A stretch of 64,000 nt of DNA from Maridesulfovibrio sp. (GTDB taxonomy: Bacteria; Desulfobacterota; Desulfovibrionia; Desulfovibrionales; Desulfovibrionaceae), in assembly GCF_963667685.1 (NCBI RefSeq), contig NZ_OY763930.1, positions 1,036,501 to 1,100,500 on the forward strand. The letters are read 5' to 3'. Positions within the stretch are counted from its first letter, which is position 1, and each line of letters starts with the position of its first letter. The translations under genes and the position numbers were made by a program. The notes below the pieces were generated by a model. The model saw only the letters and a list, made by a program, of their open reading frames with translations. It searched no databases and had not been told where the DNA came from. Of the stretch, positions 8,603 through 18,907 are shown piece after piece.

Positions 8603-9085
8603 ATGGAAGAACGTAAAATGACAGTTTTCGGAGTCGGGCTGAAAATTTTTAGGCCAACGATTATCTACGGACTCGCCGCTTTAATCATTACCCTTATTTT
8701 TCCAAGAATTTTCCTGATGACCTTTTTGCCCAGCGCGGCATTTAATATCATGGGTGGCATGCTGCTCGGTATCGGCATTGCTTTTCTCTTCATAAGCGGT
8801 GTGGCAGTCAAAAAAGCTGTGGCTGAAGAACGTCTGGAAACCACCGGAACTTTTTCAATTGTGCGTAACCCGCTTTACTTCGCATGGATAGCATTTATTT
8901 TGACCGGGAGTGCTCTCGCCACTCAGGCATGGCTCCTTTTCGGAATGAGCGCAATCGCCTACTACAAATTCCTGCATCATATACCGGAAGAAGAAAGCAT
9001 GCTTGAAGAAACCTTCGGCAAAGAATATTTAGAGTACAAAAAGCGAGTCCCCTCAATTGTACCAAACCTCAAGGAATTGCTTTAA
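8603..9085 (+). CDS. Isoprenylcysteine carboxyl methyltransferase-like membrane protein
   Basis: A 160-residue protein with four or five membrane segments. It carries the family signature near the C-terminus: FSIVRNPLYFAWIAF, then PEEESMLEETFGKEYLEYKK ending in RVP. Eukaryotic members methylate prenylated cysteine. Bacterial members are widespread, and their substrates (lipids, quinone-like or small molecules) are mostly unknown. The ATG at 8603 is chosen because AGGTGG precedes it by about ten bases; an upstream in-frame ATG at 8570 has no ribosome site. Single gene, closed by the palindromic terminator at 9098-9136. Confidence 0.75.
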   Translation: MEERKMTVFGVGLKIFRPTIIYGLAALIITLIFPRIFLMTFLPSAAFNIMGGMLLGIGIAFLFISGVAVKKAVAEERLETTGTFSIVRNPLYFAWIAFILTGSALATQAWLLFGMSAIAYYKFLHHIPEEESMLEETFGKEYLEYKKRVPSIVPNLKELL

Positions 9086-9097
9086 TTTAGACATGCT

Positions 9098-9136
9098 AAT
9101 AAAAAAAGTCTGGTCAGCTGACCAGACTTTTTTTAT
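9098..9136. terminator. Bidirectional intrinsic terminator
   Basis: Perfect palindrome AAGTCTGGTCAGCTGACCAGACTT with A and T runs on the two sides, placed between convergent genes ending at 9085 and 9182. Confidence 0.92.
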
Positions 9137-9181
9137 TAAATTAATGCTGCGTGCGTTTCAACTGAAACACGGGAGCGGCTA

Positions 9182-9949
9182 TCACGTCCCGCCTGGGCAA
9201 TGATAATGGGACCGATTTCTGGAAAAAGGAACTTTATCACTTCTAGCTACGTTAACAGCACAGGACTCGAATGTTGGCGCATAGCGGGTAGAACTTTTCT
9301 CCATCACAATACAAAACAAATCCCTGGGCAGAGCCCCCTCTTCAACTCGTTTGATGGACTTGATTTTGAATCCGCTGGCCAGTCCCCGGAGATTCTCTTC
9401 ACTGAAAAAATGTACCGCAAACTTCCCTATCTCGTATAAATTTTCACCCAGATGTTCTCCTGCACGGTAGTGGCGATCAAAAATAGACCTGACGGAATAC
9501 ACTACCAACCCACCGGGTTTCAAAACTCGGTGCAGCTCACTAAGGGCACAGGAAATCTCGGCCATGGTCAATTCCATGCAAAACAGCATGTGCGAGTAAC
9601 AGGCATCAAAAGATTCGGATTCAAAAGGAAGAGGTGTGCGGATATCAAAACAGCGGGGGTCTACGTAGGAAGTAAGCGAAGCGGAAACAGCTTTGGCAGT
9701 GATCTTATCCAGGGCCTTAGCGGAATAATCCAGAGCGGTAACTTTGAACCCCTCCTCGGCAAAAAACAAAGTATCCCTACCCTGACCGCATCCGGTCTCA
9801 AGAACTGAGCTCACCCCATTTTCACGAAAGAGCTCAAGAGTCTGTTGGGCAAAAGTGCTGGGACTTTCACCAAAATAGTGCTCAGACTCAGCAAAAACCT
9901 GATCCCAAAGATCCTGCTGAGCAGTGCAAGCGTTCATTACCGGCTTCAT
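9182..9949 (-). CDS. Class I SAM-dependent methyltransferase
   Basis: A 255-residue soluble enzyme with a Rossmann-type methyltransferase core: motif I VLETGCGQGRDTLFFAE (residues ~48-64), motif II acidic residue in VTALDYS, the DACYSHMLFCMEL segment, and the LHRVLKPGGLVVYSVRS post-motif. The acceptor is unknown. Similar proteins annotated as 'methyltransferase domain' include tellurite-resistance-type enzymes. The start has GGGAGGGG four bases upstream. Transcribed alone, opposite to its left neighbour. Confidence 0.8.
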   Translation of the reverse strand: MKPVMNACTAQQDLWDQVFAESEHYFGESPSTFAQQTLELFRENGVSSVLETGCGQGRDTLFFAEEGFKVTALDYSAKALDKITAKAVSASLTSYVDPRCFDIRTPLPFESESFDACYSHMLFCMELTMAEISCALSELHRVLKPGGLVVYSVRSIFDRHYRAGEHLGENLYEIGKFAVHFFSEENLRGLASGFKIKSIKRVEEGALPRDLFCIVMEKSSTRYAPTFESCAVNVARSDKVPFSRNRSHYHCPGGT

Positions 9950-10091
9950 TAACCCCTCCCGTTATACAACCAGTAGAACCCTGCTCATATTACAGCCCGA
10001 AAAACTTATCAACAAAGGAAAAGTGTCAATTGCTATCGGCTTAAATCATTTAGAAATTCACATTATCATTATTATTTTAAAGACAAAACAA

Positions 10092-11618
10092 TTACCCTTG
10101 TCTATCCATACTGCGGTAATTGATGGCCTCAGCCAGATGGGTGACCTGAATCATTTCCGTCTCAGCCAAATCAGCAATTGTCCGAGATATACGCAAGATA
10201 CGGGTATAAGCCCGCGCAGAAAGTCCCAGACTTCGCACCGCCTGTTCCAGAAATCCGTGCTCCGCTTCACCAAGCTTGCAGAATTTTTCAAGGGAAGACC
10301 CAGAAAGTTCACTGTTGGTCAGTATTCCCATCCCCTTGTAACGCCCCGCCTGAATCTCCCGCACACGCTCTATATTGGCTCGCATGGATGACGAATCAAG
10401 ACCGGACGAATCCCGCAGATCCTTATATTCAACCGCAGGTACCTCAATCTGCAAATCAATCCGGTCCAGCAACGGGCCGGAAAGCTTGGAACGGTAGCGG
10501 TTAACTGCCTGAGCAGAACAAGTGCAGGCATGACGCTCATCAGTTGAATATCCGCAGGGGCATGGATTCATGGCAGCCACAAGCATGAAATCAGCGGGGT
10601 ATGAAAGAGACATGGCCGCCCTTGAAATGGTCACTTCACCGCCTTCAAGGGGTTGGCGCAGCACTTCAAGAACATTCTTTTTGAATTCCGGCAGTTCATC
10701 CAGAAAAAGGACACCGCGATGGGCAAGTGAAACTTCACCGGGCTTGGGGTAAGCACCGCCGCCGATGAGACCTGCATCAGAAATAGTGTGGTGCGGCGCG
10801 CGGAAAGGGCGGGTTACCATTAAAGATTTATCACGGTCCAACTGACCAGAGACGCTGTATATCTTGGTGACTTCTAAAGCTTCTTCAAAAATCAGCGACG
10901 GCAGTACAGTAGGGATTCGCCTGGCGAGCATCGTCTTTCCGCTGCCCGGAGGTCCGACAAAAAGCAGATTATGGTTCCCTGCCGCGCCGATCTCAATGGC
11001 TCGCTTGGCGTGCTCCTGTCCCTTTACTTCAGAAAAATCCATTCCAAAAGACTGACGTCCGGACCAAAGCAGATCAGTATCCACAACAGCAGGTTCCATG
11101 CTCTCTTCGCCAATTAAGAAATTAACCAATTGCGATAAAGTCGAAACGCCATAGACAGTGAGCCCCTCAACCACGGCTGCCTCATTAACATTCTCCGGGC
11201 TGACAATAAGTCCCTTTGCCCCCTTGTTCCGAGCTTCAATTGCCAGCGGCAGAATACCGTGAACAGCTTTAACTCCACCTGATAAGGAAAGCTCCCCGGC
11301 CATAAACCAACCCTCAAGCAGGGACTGGTCAATAACTCCTGCCGCACCAAGCAGCGATGCCGCCAAGGGTAGATCGTAGGCTGACCCTGCCTTGCGGATA
11401 TCTGCCGGAGCCAGATTTACTGTGATACGGGAAGGCGGGATACGGTACCCTGAATTCTTAAGAGCTGAAAAAACTCGTTCTTTACTTTCCTTTACCGCAC
11501 CTTCGGCCAGACCGACCATGGTGAAAGCGGGCATCCCCTGACGGGTCAAATCAACTTCAAGATCAACTTTAAACGCATCAATACCCATGAGGGCGCCGCA
11601 GGAAACTTTCGCTATCAT
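10092..11618 (-). CDS. comM: ComM/YifB-family Mg-chelatase-like AAA+ ATPase
   Basis: A 508-residue protein with the N-terminal Lon-protease-like fold (residues 1-~165, KVSCGALMGIDAFKVDLEVD) and a Mg-chelatase-type AAA+ module: Walker A GPPGSGKTMLARR near residue 221, Walker B VLFLDELPEF, and the NPCPCGY cysteine loop. ComM is a hexameric helicase that helps branch migration during natural transformation. The family is also kept in bacteria not known to be competent. Full length with a GGAAG ribosome site; single gene. Confidence 0.9.
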   Translation of the reverse strand: MIAKVSCGALMGIDAFKVDLEVDLTRQGMPAFTMVGLAEGAVKESKERVFSALKNSGYRIPPSRITVNLAPADIRKAGSAYDLPLAASLLGAAGVIDQSLLEGWFMAGELSLSGGVKAVHGILPLAIEARNKGAKGLIVSPENVNEAAVVEGLTVYGVSTLSQLVNFLIGEESMEPAVVDTDLLWSGRQSFGMDFSEVKGQEHAKRAIEIGAAGNHNLLFVGPPGSGKTMLARRIPTVLPSLIFEEALEVTKIYSVSGQLDRDKSLMVTRPFRAPHHTISDAGLIGGGAYPKPGEVSLAHRGVLFLDELPEFKKNVLEVLRQPLEGGEVTISRAAMSLSYPADFMLVAAMNPCPCGYSTDERHACTCSAQAVNRYRSKLSGPLLDRIDLQIEVPAVEYKDLRDSSGLDSSSMRANIERVREIQAGRYKGMGILTNSELSGSSLEKFCKLGEAEHGFLEQAVRSLGLSARAYTRILRISRTIADLAETEMIQVTHLAEAINYRSMDRQG

Positions 11619-11855
11619 TGAACTTCCGGTCCTGAAAATTAGTATATGAATTTATAATCGGCTTTTAGATATCTTGATTATTCTTTCAAAGCAAGAACCA
11701 AAGAAATTCCCCATTCATTTCTGCTTGTGTTGACTTGCACCAATGAGAAATTCTGCTTTTGTATGCTTCAGCACGAAGTCTATCTAGTGTGATTGCTATT
11801 TTTCCCGGAAATAAATAATTTAAAGGTGTTCTTATCATAACTCCGGCCCGTCATA

Positions 11856-12287
11856 TCACGCCTTTCTATTTTCAGACCGGTCTTTGCCCTTTCCTTCTTT
11901 CATAAATTTCAGGATCTTATAGTCTACCCGCAGAATATGCTCTATGAGCCAACTGGAAAGCAATACCTTTACGTCCTTGACGCTTACCTTCTCCATATGA
12001 AAGCGTGCTGCCTGCAAAGATTTAACACTCTGTTTTAAAGAAGCGTGCATTCGCTTGTGTTCACTCAACCAAGGATACTCAATTTCTTCCATATACTTTT
12101 CTTCAGCATTGAAATGGTGGACCGTGTACTCCTTCAACTGCTTCAAGAGTTTATCAATGGCTGTGTCCGTTTCCCCGGATTCAAAGGCTTCAAGAACGCC
12201 ATTGATTATACCGACCAATTCCTTATGTTGTTCGTCAATTTTCTTTATCCCTAAGTTTAACCCATCATTCCACTCAACTCTGCCCAT
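11856..12287 (-). CDS. Bacteriohemerythrin
   Basis: A 143-residue four-helix O2-binding protein with a di-iron site. Ligand segments are visible in order: DEQHKEL (His/Glu), VHHFNAEEKYM (HxxxE), the LSEHKRMHASL pair of His, and the C-terminal WLIEHILRVDYK (His and Asp). Length matches the family. In sulfate reducers such proteins bind O2 for sensing or delivery. Transcribed alone; the ribosome site GGAG is eight bases from ATG. The 237-base spacer to comM holds no recognizable feature apart from presumed promoter sequence. Confidence 0.92.
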   Translation of the reverse strand: MGRVEWNDGLNLGIKKIDEQHKELVGIINGVLEAFESGETDTAIDKLLKQLKEYTVHHFNAEEKYMEEIEYPWLSEHKRMHASLKQSVKSLQAARFHMEKVSVKDVKVLLSSWLIEHILRVDYKILKFMKEGKGKDRSENRKA

Positions 12288-12368
12288 AAATTCTTCTCCG
12301 GAAAATATGCCACAAGTTTAAGTGACGGGAGACTACCATATAAAACTGCTGCAACAAAGATTAAACTA

Positions 12369-15029
12369 CTATTTAGCAAAACCTAACGCGGTATACACTG
12401 CTTTCATATCTACACTCGCCCTTACTGCGGCAGCAAGCCTGTCCAGTCCTTCTTCCATGTTGAACACCGACTGTACTTTACCCAGTTTTGGCAACCCCTT
12501 GCGTGTTCGCAAGGAATCAACAAACCAACGCCTGAATTCATCGGCATCAAAAACTCCGTGCAGATAAGTTCCCCAGATCATCCCCGACTTAGAACCGAAA
12601 CCGAGGACTTTTGAGATCGGAACACCTCCGGCACTACCCTGCGGAACAATCGCAGCCCGAACAGTGGGCAACAGCGGTTCGGTTTTACCGTGATGAATTT
12701 CGTACCCAACGACTTCCAACTTGCTCTGCGAATGCATACCCGTGGTACGGGTCAAAGTCTTTTCCGGAGCCAGAGTCGTTTGCAAAGGCAGCAGCCCCAA
12801 CCCTTCAGCTGAACCGCCGGATTCTATTTCCTCCGGATCGCTGATGTACTGACCAAGCATCTGAAATCCGCCACAGATGCCAATGATAACCGCTTTCTCG
12901 CGCAGAGCTGAAACAGCGTCGGCCAGACCGGATTCCCGCAGATGCGCGAGGTCGGAAAGCGTAGATTTACTTCCGGGTAGAATAATTGCATCTGGACTTC
13001 CGATATCTTCAGGTCTATCGACAACCCGTAAGTTAACGTCCGGCTCCCCTTTGAGCGAATCAAGGTCCGTAAAATTTGAGATGCGCGGCAGGTCAATGCA
13101 GACCACTTCCACGCAGTCCTTGCGTTTCCCTGTTGATCCAGATTTCTTCAAATCCTCTTTAAATGAAACCGAGTCCTCGTCTGGCAAACCAAGGTTGGCA
13201 AGAAACGGAATTGTCCCCAGCACTGGTTTACCGGTATGGCTGAGGGTGAAATCCAGCGCCGGAGTCAGCAGGGATGCATCACCGCGAAACTTATTCAGCA
13301 GAAACCCGCAAACCAGATCACGTTCTTTAGGCTCCAACAAATCCATAGTCCCGGCAAGTGAGGCAAAAACACCACCGCGGTCAATGTCACCGGCTATCAG
13401 CACTTTGGCCCCGGCATATTCAGCCATGGCCATGTTGACTATGTCGTGCTGCTTAAGGTTGATTTCAGCAGGGCTCCCGGCCCCTTCTATGACCATAACA
13501 TCCACATCACTGCTTAACGAATCATACGCTGATTTAACCGCTTCAAAAGCAGTGGGCTTGTACTTCACGTACTTGCCTACTTTCATATTTCCCACGGGCT
13601 TACCCATGACTATGACCTGCGAGCCGATATCACTTCCGGGCTTTAGAAGCACCGGGTTCATACGTACATCTGGAGCCATTTTACAAGCCGCGGCCTGCGT
13701 TACCTGCGCCCTGCCCATTTCCAGACCGTCATCGGTGACAAAGGAGTTGAGCGACATATTCTGAGCCTTGAATGGTGCGACCTTATATCCGTCCTGTAAA
13801 AAAATGCGACAAAATGCAGCGGCCAGAATTGATTTTCCGGCATTGGAGCAAGTTCCTTGAATCATCAGGGCGGGGGTCTTTTTCGGACGCGAAGCTGAAA
13901 CATCCATACCGGAGAAGGACCGCATCCCATCAATCAAGACCCGGTTTTCCTCTTCAGTGCGAACTGCAATGCGAAAGTAGGTGGAATCCAGTCCATCGAA
14001 ATTATCGCAATGGCGAACCGCCACCCGATTTTTAAGCAGGTGCTCGATCAGCCCGGAAGCATCCATCCCCACCCGCTGCACCTGACAAAGCATGAAATTG
14101 GCTTGTGAAGGGAAAGCCCGGATGCCGGGAACTTCCAGAATCCCCCTCTGCAAATCTTCCCGTAACCGGATAGTGGTTTCAATGGTTTTACGTTCATACT
14201 CCTCGTCGGCCAGACAGCGAACCCCAACTTTCTGGGCCAGAATATTCACCGACCAGCATGGCAGCACCTTCTTAATTTCCATGATGATCTCCGGCGCGGC
14301 AAAGGCAAGCCCAAGGCGCAAACCGGGGATAGCGTAAAATTTGGTCATGGAAACAACTGTAATCACGTTCGGCGGTCGCAATCCGGCCATGCGCTCCAGT
14401 CCCGGCACAAAATCAGCAAAGGATTCATCAATCACAAAACGTGAATCTGGATGTTTACGAGCAAGGGCTTTCAGTTCAGCCGGATCAAATGCTGTCCCGG
14501 TGGGATTGTTCGGCTGGGCCAGAAAAACCATAGCCGGGGAAACAGAAAGAAAAGATGACAGGGTATCAAAATCAGGAGCAAAAGCCCGTTGCGGATCAAG
14601 AGGAAGATGTTCCGTTTTCAATCCTGCCAGCTTACAGGAACGTTCATAATCAACATAGCAGGGAACCGGGATAACCGCCCTTTTGAATCCACCAACCCGT
14701 GCAATCGCTGCAATAAGTTCTGAAGCACCGTTCCCGGCAACACATTCCGTAGGCCAGACCGAAAATTTCTCGCAAGCTGCCAAGGTCAGCTCAGAACATT
14801 CCGGGTCGGGATAACGGTCCACCTCGGCCAGCGCCTTGACGACCTCCTGCTTCAGCCACAGTGGCGGCCCCAGAGGGTTGATATTTGCCGAAAAATCAAC
14901 AATTTCAGAGCAGGAACACCCGGCCATATCTGCCAGATGGCGCATATTCCCACCGTGGGTGTATTTCCTTTTTTCAGCTTCAATTTCAACAAGTTGTTCT
15001 TTTAAGGACTGCTCATTAAAAGACTTCAT
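12369..15029 (-). CDS. cobD-cobQ: Fused CobD-like threonine-phosphate decarboxylase / cobyric acid synthase CobQ
   Basis: An 886-residue fusion of two cobalamin-pathway enzymes. Residues ~28-375 are a fold-type I PLP enzyme of the CobD/HisC type: [20 protein letters not shown] and the PLP lysine Lys230 in [14 protein letters not shown]. CobD makes the aminopropanol phosphate moiety from threonine phosphate. Residues ~385-886 are CobQ: the ATP-binding start [27 protein letters not shown], and a glutamine amidotransferase triad with Cys719 ([11 protein letters not shown]) and His in [10 protein letters not shown]. CobQ amidates adenosyl-cobyrinate a,c-diamide. No other cobalamin gene is adjacent and no B12 riboswitch is visible upstream. 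The start has GGAG upstream. Confidence 0.92.
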   Translation of the reverse strand: MKSFNEQSLKEQLVEIEAEKRKYTHGGNMRHLADMAGCSCSEIVDFSANINPLGPPLWLKQEVVKALAEVDRYPDPECSELTLAACEKFSVWPTECVAGNGASELIAAIARVGGFKRAVIPVPCYVDYERSCKLAGLKTEHLPLDPQRAFAPDFDTLSSFLSVSPAMVFLAQPNNPTGTAFDPAELKALARKHPDSRFVIDESFADFVPGLERMAGLRPPNVITVVSMTKFYAIPGLRLGLAFAAPEIIMEIKKVLPCWSVNILAQKVGVRCLADEEYERKTIETTIRLREDLQRGILEVPGIRAFPSQANFMLCQVQRVGMDASGLIEHLLKNRVAVRHCDNFDGLDSTYFRIAVRTEEENRVLIDGMRSFSGMDVSASRPKKTPALMIQGTCSNAGKSILAAAFCRIFLQDGYKVAPFKAQNMSLNSFVTDDGLEMGRAQVTQAAACKMAPDVRMNPVLLKPGSDIGSQVIVMGKPVGNMKVGKYVKYKPTAFEAVKSAYDSLSSDVDVMVIEGAGSPAEINLKQHDIVNMAMAEYAGAKVLIAGDIDRGGVFASLAGTMDLLEPKERDLVCGFLLNKFRGDASLLTPALDFTLSHTGKPVLGTIPFLANLGLPDEDSVSFKEDLKKSGSTGKRKDCVEVVCIDLPRISNFTDLDSLKGEPDVNLRVVDRPEDIGSPDAIILPGSKSTLSDLAHLRESGLADAVSALREKAVIIGICGGFQMLGQYISDPEEIESGGSAEGLGLLPLQTTLAPEKTLTRTTGMHSQSKLEVVGYEIHHGKTEPLLPTVRAAIVPQGSAGGVPISKVLGFGSKSGMIWGTYLHGVFDADEFRRWFVDSLRTRKGLPKLGKVQSVFNMEEGLDRLAAAVRASVDMKAVYTALGFAK

Positions 15030-15252
15030 AGGCTTTCTCCGTAGGATGAAGGAAATTCATATACAAGGTATATCCATAAACAGGCGATGATTCAAATGGG
15101 AGTGAGACAGCAAAACATTATATAGTCCCTGATCAGGAACCGCACAATGAAATATCCCCCTGTCATTTTCAAGGATAAACTTCTGAAATTATTAAAACAT
15201 CAACCTACATTTTTGCTGGAAAAAGGCAGGCAGAAAGTCCATGCCCGGCAGG

Positions 15253-17541
15253 TCACTGCACAATGGAATATTTTGTCAGAATCTTTACAACATCTTCTAT
15301 CTGTGTCGGCTTTGACAAATAGCCGTCCATTCCTGCGGAAAGAAATTCTTCCTTATCACCTGCCATAGCATAAGCAGTGAAGGCGATAATTGGTATATCG
15401 CTATTTTCCGCACTTGCCTCACCGGCACGGATACGGGATGTCACTTCCAGCCCACCCATCTTCGGCATCTGGATATCCATAAAAATCAAATCAAACTCAC
15501 CCACATTGGAGGATAGGATTTCAAGAACTTCCAGCCCATTTGCAGCAATGGAAACATGACAGTCGCATCTTTCCAAAAAAGTTCTGAGTGCAAGCAGATT
15601 AATCTCTTCATCCTCAGCTATCAAAACTTTAAACTTTTTAATGGAGTTTTTATTTTCGCAGATAAATTTCTTCTCGGCTTTATTTTCATCCACCAGATCA
15701 AAGTCGAGACAGAAATAAATCTCTGTTCCCTTATTCAGTTCACTGGCTACAGCCAGACTTCCGCCCATCAAGGTTAAAAGCTTTTTTACTATGGCCAGCC
15801 CTAAACCAGCCCCTTCGTAGCTTCGTCCCTTGCCCGTATTGACCTGGCTGAAAGAGTTGAAAATAGTATCCAACTTATTATCCGCTATTCCCAACCCCGA
15901 ATCAGAAACAGAAAACAAAACTCTAACCTGCCCGGGGGTTCTGCTGCGCAGAGAAGAAACTTCCACGCGAACGCTACCCTGCTCTGTGAATTTAAGAGCA
16001 TTTCCGATTATATTGTTAAGAATCTGATGTAGCCGGTTACTGTCGCCCATCAATTTAGGCGGTATGTTTTCCGCCAAACGAATTGTCAGCTCAAGATTCT
16101 TATGAACTGCTACAGGCTTAAAAAGTGAGTAAACTGAATCCAAGACCTCATTAAGGTCAAAATTACCTTTAACTATTTCCAAGTGCCCGGATTCGACCAT
16201 GGAAATATCCAGAACATCACTTAAAAGGCCTGTCAGGCGTCTGCATGATTCCATGGCGAAACTATAATGAACTTTCTGCTGAGGGCTTAAACCCTCCATC
16301 TCCATCAATTGCAGCATACCCATTATCCCGTTAAGCGGAGTTCGCACTTCGTGAGACATATTGGCCAGGAATTTAGACTTAGCGATATTGGCCGCCTCAG
16401 CCCCCATTTTTGCCGCAATAATGGCCTGCTCTCTTTCCTTTCGCTCCATCACCAGTGCTATGTTATTGCTGAACAGCGAAAGAATATCGATGTCCTCTTT
16501 TGACCAGCTGCGGCTGGTAAGAACCGAATCAAAGCCTACGAAACCCACAAGCCGATCATTGAGATACATAGGTTCAATAAGTATAGAACGGATATTCTGC
16601 GATTCAAAAATTTCTTTATCCGGCAGGCTATCCGGCAACGCCGAAACATCGGGAACATGATAAGGTTCCCTTACGCAGAGCTTTCCCCAAAGCATGGTTT
16701 CAGGATCGTTCAGGTCAATATTTTGTGAGTTATGAATTTGCGGCTCAATATTCTCAGCGCACCATTCATGGGTATTGTCACAGATTGAAGAGTTCTTTCG
16801 CATAAGGAAAATGTAGGCCCGATCAACTTTTGTGAAACGGCATATCGCTTCAAGAGCGCTATTCAAACCTGCATCAAGATGGTCACCGGAAACATTCAAA
16901 AAACCGGACGCAACGTTACTGACCAGATTTTCAAAGACAATACGCCGGTCTAGAGAGGCTTCAGCCTCTTTCCGTTTCGTAATATTCACTGCTGTAAAAG
17001 AAATACCCTTGGACCAGTCAGCATCATCCAAAGGCTTGGCACTTAAAATCACATGTATGATTGCACCATCTTTCCGCCTGAATTTTACCTCAAAGACTCC
17101 AACCCCTTTCTCTTGGATCTGTGCATGGCAAGATTCGATAAAACTCTCAAAGTCATTATCACTGGGAAAAATAATGCGTGAAGAACTCCCGACCAGCTCG
17201 GACCGATTAAATCCTGTCATCTCGCAAAAGTAATTATTAACCTCAAGAAAGGTGCTGTCCGCCGCCAATCCAATGCCGATAGGGGCAGCGGACAATACAT
17301 TATTAAGCTGACTTTCCCTTGCTGTCAGCATATCTGTTCTACGCTGCTGTCGCCGGCATAGCCGTGTATAAAAATAAAAAATACAACCGGTAGCAGCACC
17401 AAACACAGCAGGCACAAAAAACGCCTGAGCCATCATCGGCCAGCCCATATAAATTTTCTGCGCAGCAGAAAGTAGACACAGAATAATTGCCCCGCAAAAG
17501 GCAGAAAATGCAAAATAGAGTATTGAACGCATAGATACCAC
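15253..17541 (-). CDS. Hybrid sensor histidine kinase (PAS-GAF-HisKA-HATPase-receiver)
   Basis: A 762-residue membrane sensor. Two N-terminal membrane segments (residues ~8-26 and 36-58) precede a PAS domain (~75-192), a GAF domain (~205-370), a phospho-acceptor domain with His397 in MSHEVRTPLNG, a HATPase_c domain (N-box NIIGNALKFTEQG, G-boxes DSGLGI and GAGLGLAIVKKL), and a C-terminal receiver with Asp689 in FMDIQMPKMGG and Lys in YLSKP. The signal then needs a separate phosphotransfer partner, not seen nearby. The start is uncertain between GTG 17541 (AGGA upstream) and ATG 17532. Stand-alone gene. Confidence 0.92.
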   Translation of the reverse strand: MVSMRSILYFAFSAFCGAIILCLLSAAQKIYMGWPMMAQAFFVPAVFGAATGCIFYFYTRLCRRQQRRTDMLTARESQLNNVLSAAPIGIGLAADSTFLEVNNYFCEMTGFNRSELVGSSSRIIFPSDNDFESFIESCHAQIQEKGVGVFEVKFRRKDGAIIHVILSAKPLDDADWSKGISFTAVNITKRKEAEASLDRRIVFENLVSNVASGFLNVSGDHLDAGLNSALEAICRFTKVDRAYIFLMRKNSSICDNTHEWCAENIEPQIHNSQNIDLNDPETMLWGKLCVREPYHVPDVSALPDSLPDKEIFESQNIRSILIEPMYLNDRLVGFVGFDSVLTSRSWSKEDIDILSLFSNNIALVMERKEREQAIIAAKMGAEAANIAKSKFLANMSHEVRTPLNGIMGMLQLMEMEGLSPQQKVHYSFAMESCRRLTGLLSDVLDISMVESGHLEIVKGNFDLNEVLDSVYSLFKPVAVHKNLELTIRLAENIPPKLMGDSNRLHQILNNIIGNALKFTEQGSVRVEVSSLRSRTPGQVRVLFSVSDSGLGIADNKLDTIFNSFSQVNTGKGRSYEGAGLGLAIVKKLLTLMGGSLAVASELNKGTEIYFCLDFDLVDENKAEKKFICENKNSIKKFKVLIAEDEEINLLALRTFLERCDCHVSIAANGLEVLEILSSNVGEFDLIFMDIQMPKMGGLEVTSRIRAGEASAENSDIPIIAFTAYAMAGDKEEFLSAGMDGYLSKPTQIEDVVKILTKYSIVQ

Positions 17542-17675
17542 TGAATCCTGTTTAACAGCCAGAAGCCTTTGCTTTCAACAATATTTATTTTCTTTTACAC
17601 ATAAATATGAATGTTGAACAGATAACGTTCCGCAGCTTTTTTAACTAACAATTAATTTATCTTAGATTGATTTCA

Positions 17676-18767
17676 TTATACCTTACAGACATTTCTGGCC
17701 TCTGCAATTTTGGGATGCTTTTCCGGCAACACCAGCAAATAAATTCCAATAGCCCTAGTGCAGTATTCTACCGCTTTATCATTATTACCTAAATTATCCC
17801 GGCAACGGGATAAACGTAAACAGACATCAGCAACAGGGACAGACTGCTCCCCGTAAATATCCACAGAGGAAGAAAGCGCGGATTTATATAACGGCAGGGC
17901 TTCATTGAATTTATTAGAATGCATCAAAACATCTCCCAATCCGATCTGACATTTGCTGATCACATTACGCGTGCATTCATCTGAATCGCAGGCCATGCCC
18001 AACCCCTGCTTAAACAAGGCTTCCGCCTGCCAATAATCCTGGCTGTCCAATGCCAGTTTTCCTGCTTCATAAACATGGACAACTCCTGCTTTCCCGGTTT
18101 CTATCCCACTAATTAACGCATCCATAGCCTGATCATAATCAAGATCATTTTTAGCCAGTAATCCCAGATGATAATATGCATCGGCCTCGCGCCGGGCATA
18201 AGCCTCCCGTTTGACCCCGGACTCAAGGGCAATCCTTTCCCAAATAGAGCGGGCTTCACTGCTGTCCCCGGAAGCCAGCAATGACTCGGCTGATTCTATC
18301 TCCGTCTCGGACACCCAGCCACGCAGGATTTCCAGCTGCTCTGCAAGCCCCGAGATAGCCCGCATGGAGTCCGCATAACCGGATTCTATAAAAAGCAGTC
18401 TCTGTTCCGCTTCCTTAAGAGCAGCAGATAGTTTACGTTGTTCAGGAAGATCAGTTCCACTGAGCAATTGTAAATCCACTTTCATCTCAGCAATTTTATC
18501 GCGCAGGTCCTCTTCATACTTTTCCAAGGTGAAGTCCTTTTTAACGCTTCCCGGCATCTTGGGTTTGAGCACCGTAACAAAGACAATCAGAACTGCAATC
18601 CCAGCAACCGCTACGGCCATGATAGCTATCTTACCTTCCGGGGTAATGGCCTCCCACCACTTTTCTGAATTATCAGCAGCAAAAACATCTGAGGCAGTTA
18701 CTGTCATCAAGACAAAAAATAAAAGGCATCCTGCCGGAAAAATATATTTATCAAAGAAAACTCTCAT
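17676..18767 (-). CDS. Exported or membrane-anchored TPR-repeat protein
   Basis: A 363-residue protein starting at ATG 18767, which has AGGAG upstream; an earlier TTG start would lack one. It has a signal peptide (hydrophobic core FPAGCLLFFVLMTV, likely cleavage after VFA), then a second membrane helix (IAIMAVAVAGIAVLIVFVTV), a charged coiled-coil-like stretch, and at least four tetratricopeptide-type helical pairs (AYYHLGLLAKNDLDYDQAMD, ALPLYKSALSSSVDIYGEQS, LSRCRDNLGNNDKAVEYCTR). TPR arrays mediate protein-protein contacts. Function unknown. It lies 134 bases downstream of the histidine kinase's upstream region and in the same orientation, but spacing does not demand an operon. Confidence 0.7.
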   Translation of the reverse strand: MRVFFDKYIFPAGCLLFFVLMTVTASDVFAADNSEKWWEAITPEGKIAIMAVAVAGIAVLIVFVTVLKPKMPGSVKKDFTLEKYEEDLRDKIAEMKVDLQLLSGTDLPEQRKLSAALKEAEQRLLFIESGYADSMRAISGLAEQLEILRGWVSETEIESAESLLASGDSSEARSIWERIALESGVKREAYARREADAYYHLGLLAKNDLDYDQAMDALISGIETGKAGVVHVYEAGKLALDSQDYWQAEALFKQGLGMACDSDECTRNVISKCQIGLGDVLMHSNKFNEALPLYKSALSSSVDIYGEQSVPVADVCLRLSRCRDNLGNNDKAVEYCTRAIGIYLLVLPEKHPKIAEARNVCKV

Positions 18768-18848
18768 CACCTGCTCTCCTGAAACCGGATTTTCTATATT
18801 ATAAATAATAACAGAGAATAAGAGTGCGAACAATATCTATAAAAAACT

Positions 18849-18878
18849 AAAGCCCCGGTACAAACGTACCGGGGCTTT
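18849..18878 (-). terminator. Intrinsic terminator after lepB
   Basis: AAAGCCCCGGTA and TACCGGGGCTTT arms with a 6-nt loop. On the minus strand a T-rich run follows. Confidence 0.88.
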
Positions 18879-18907
18879 CATGTATCCAGATTTCAACTTG
18901 CTGACGA

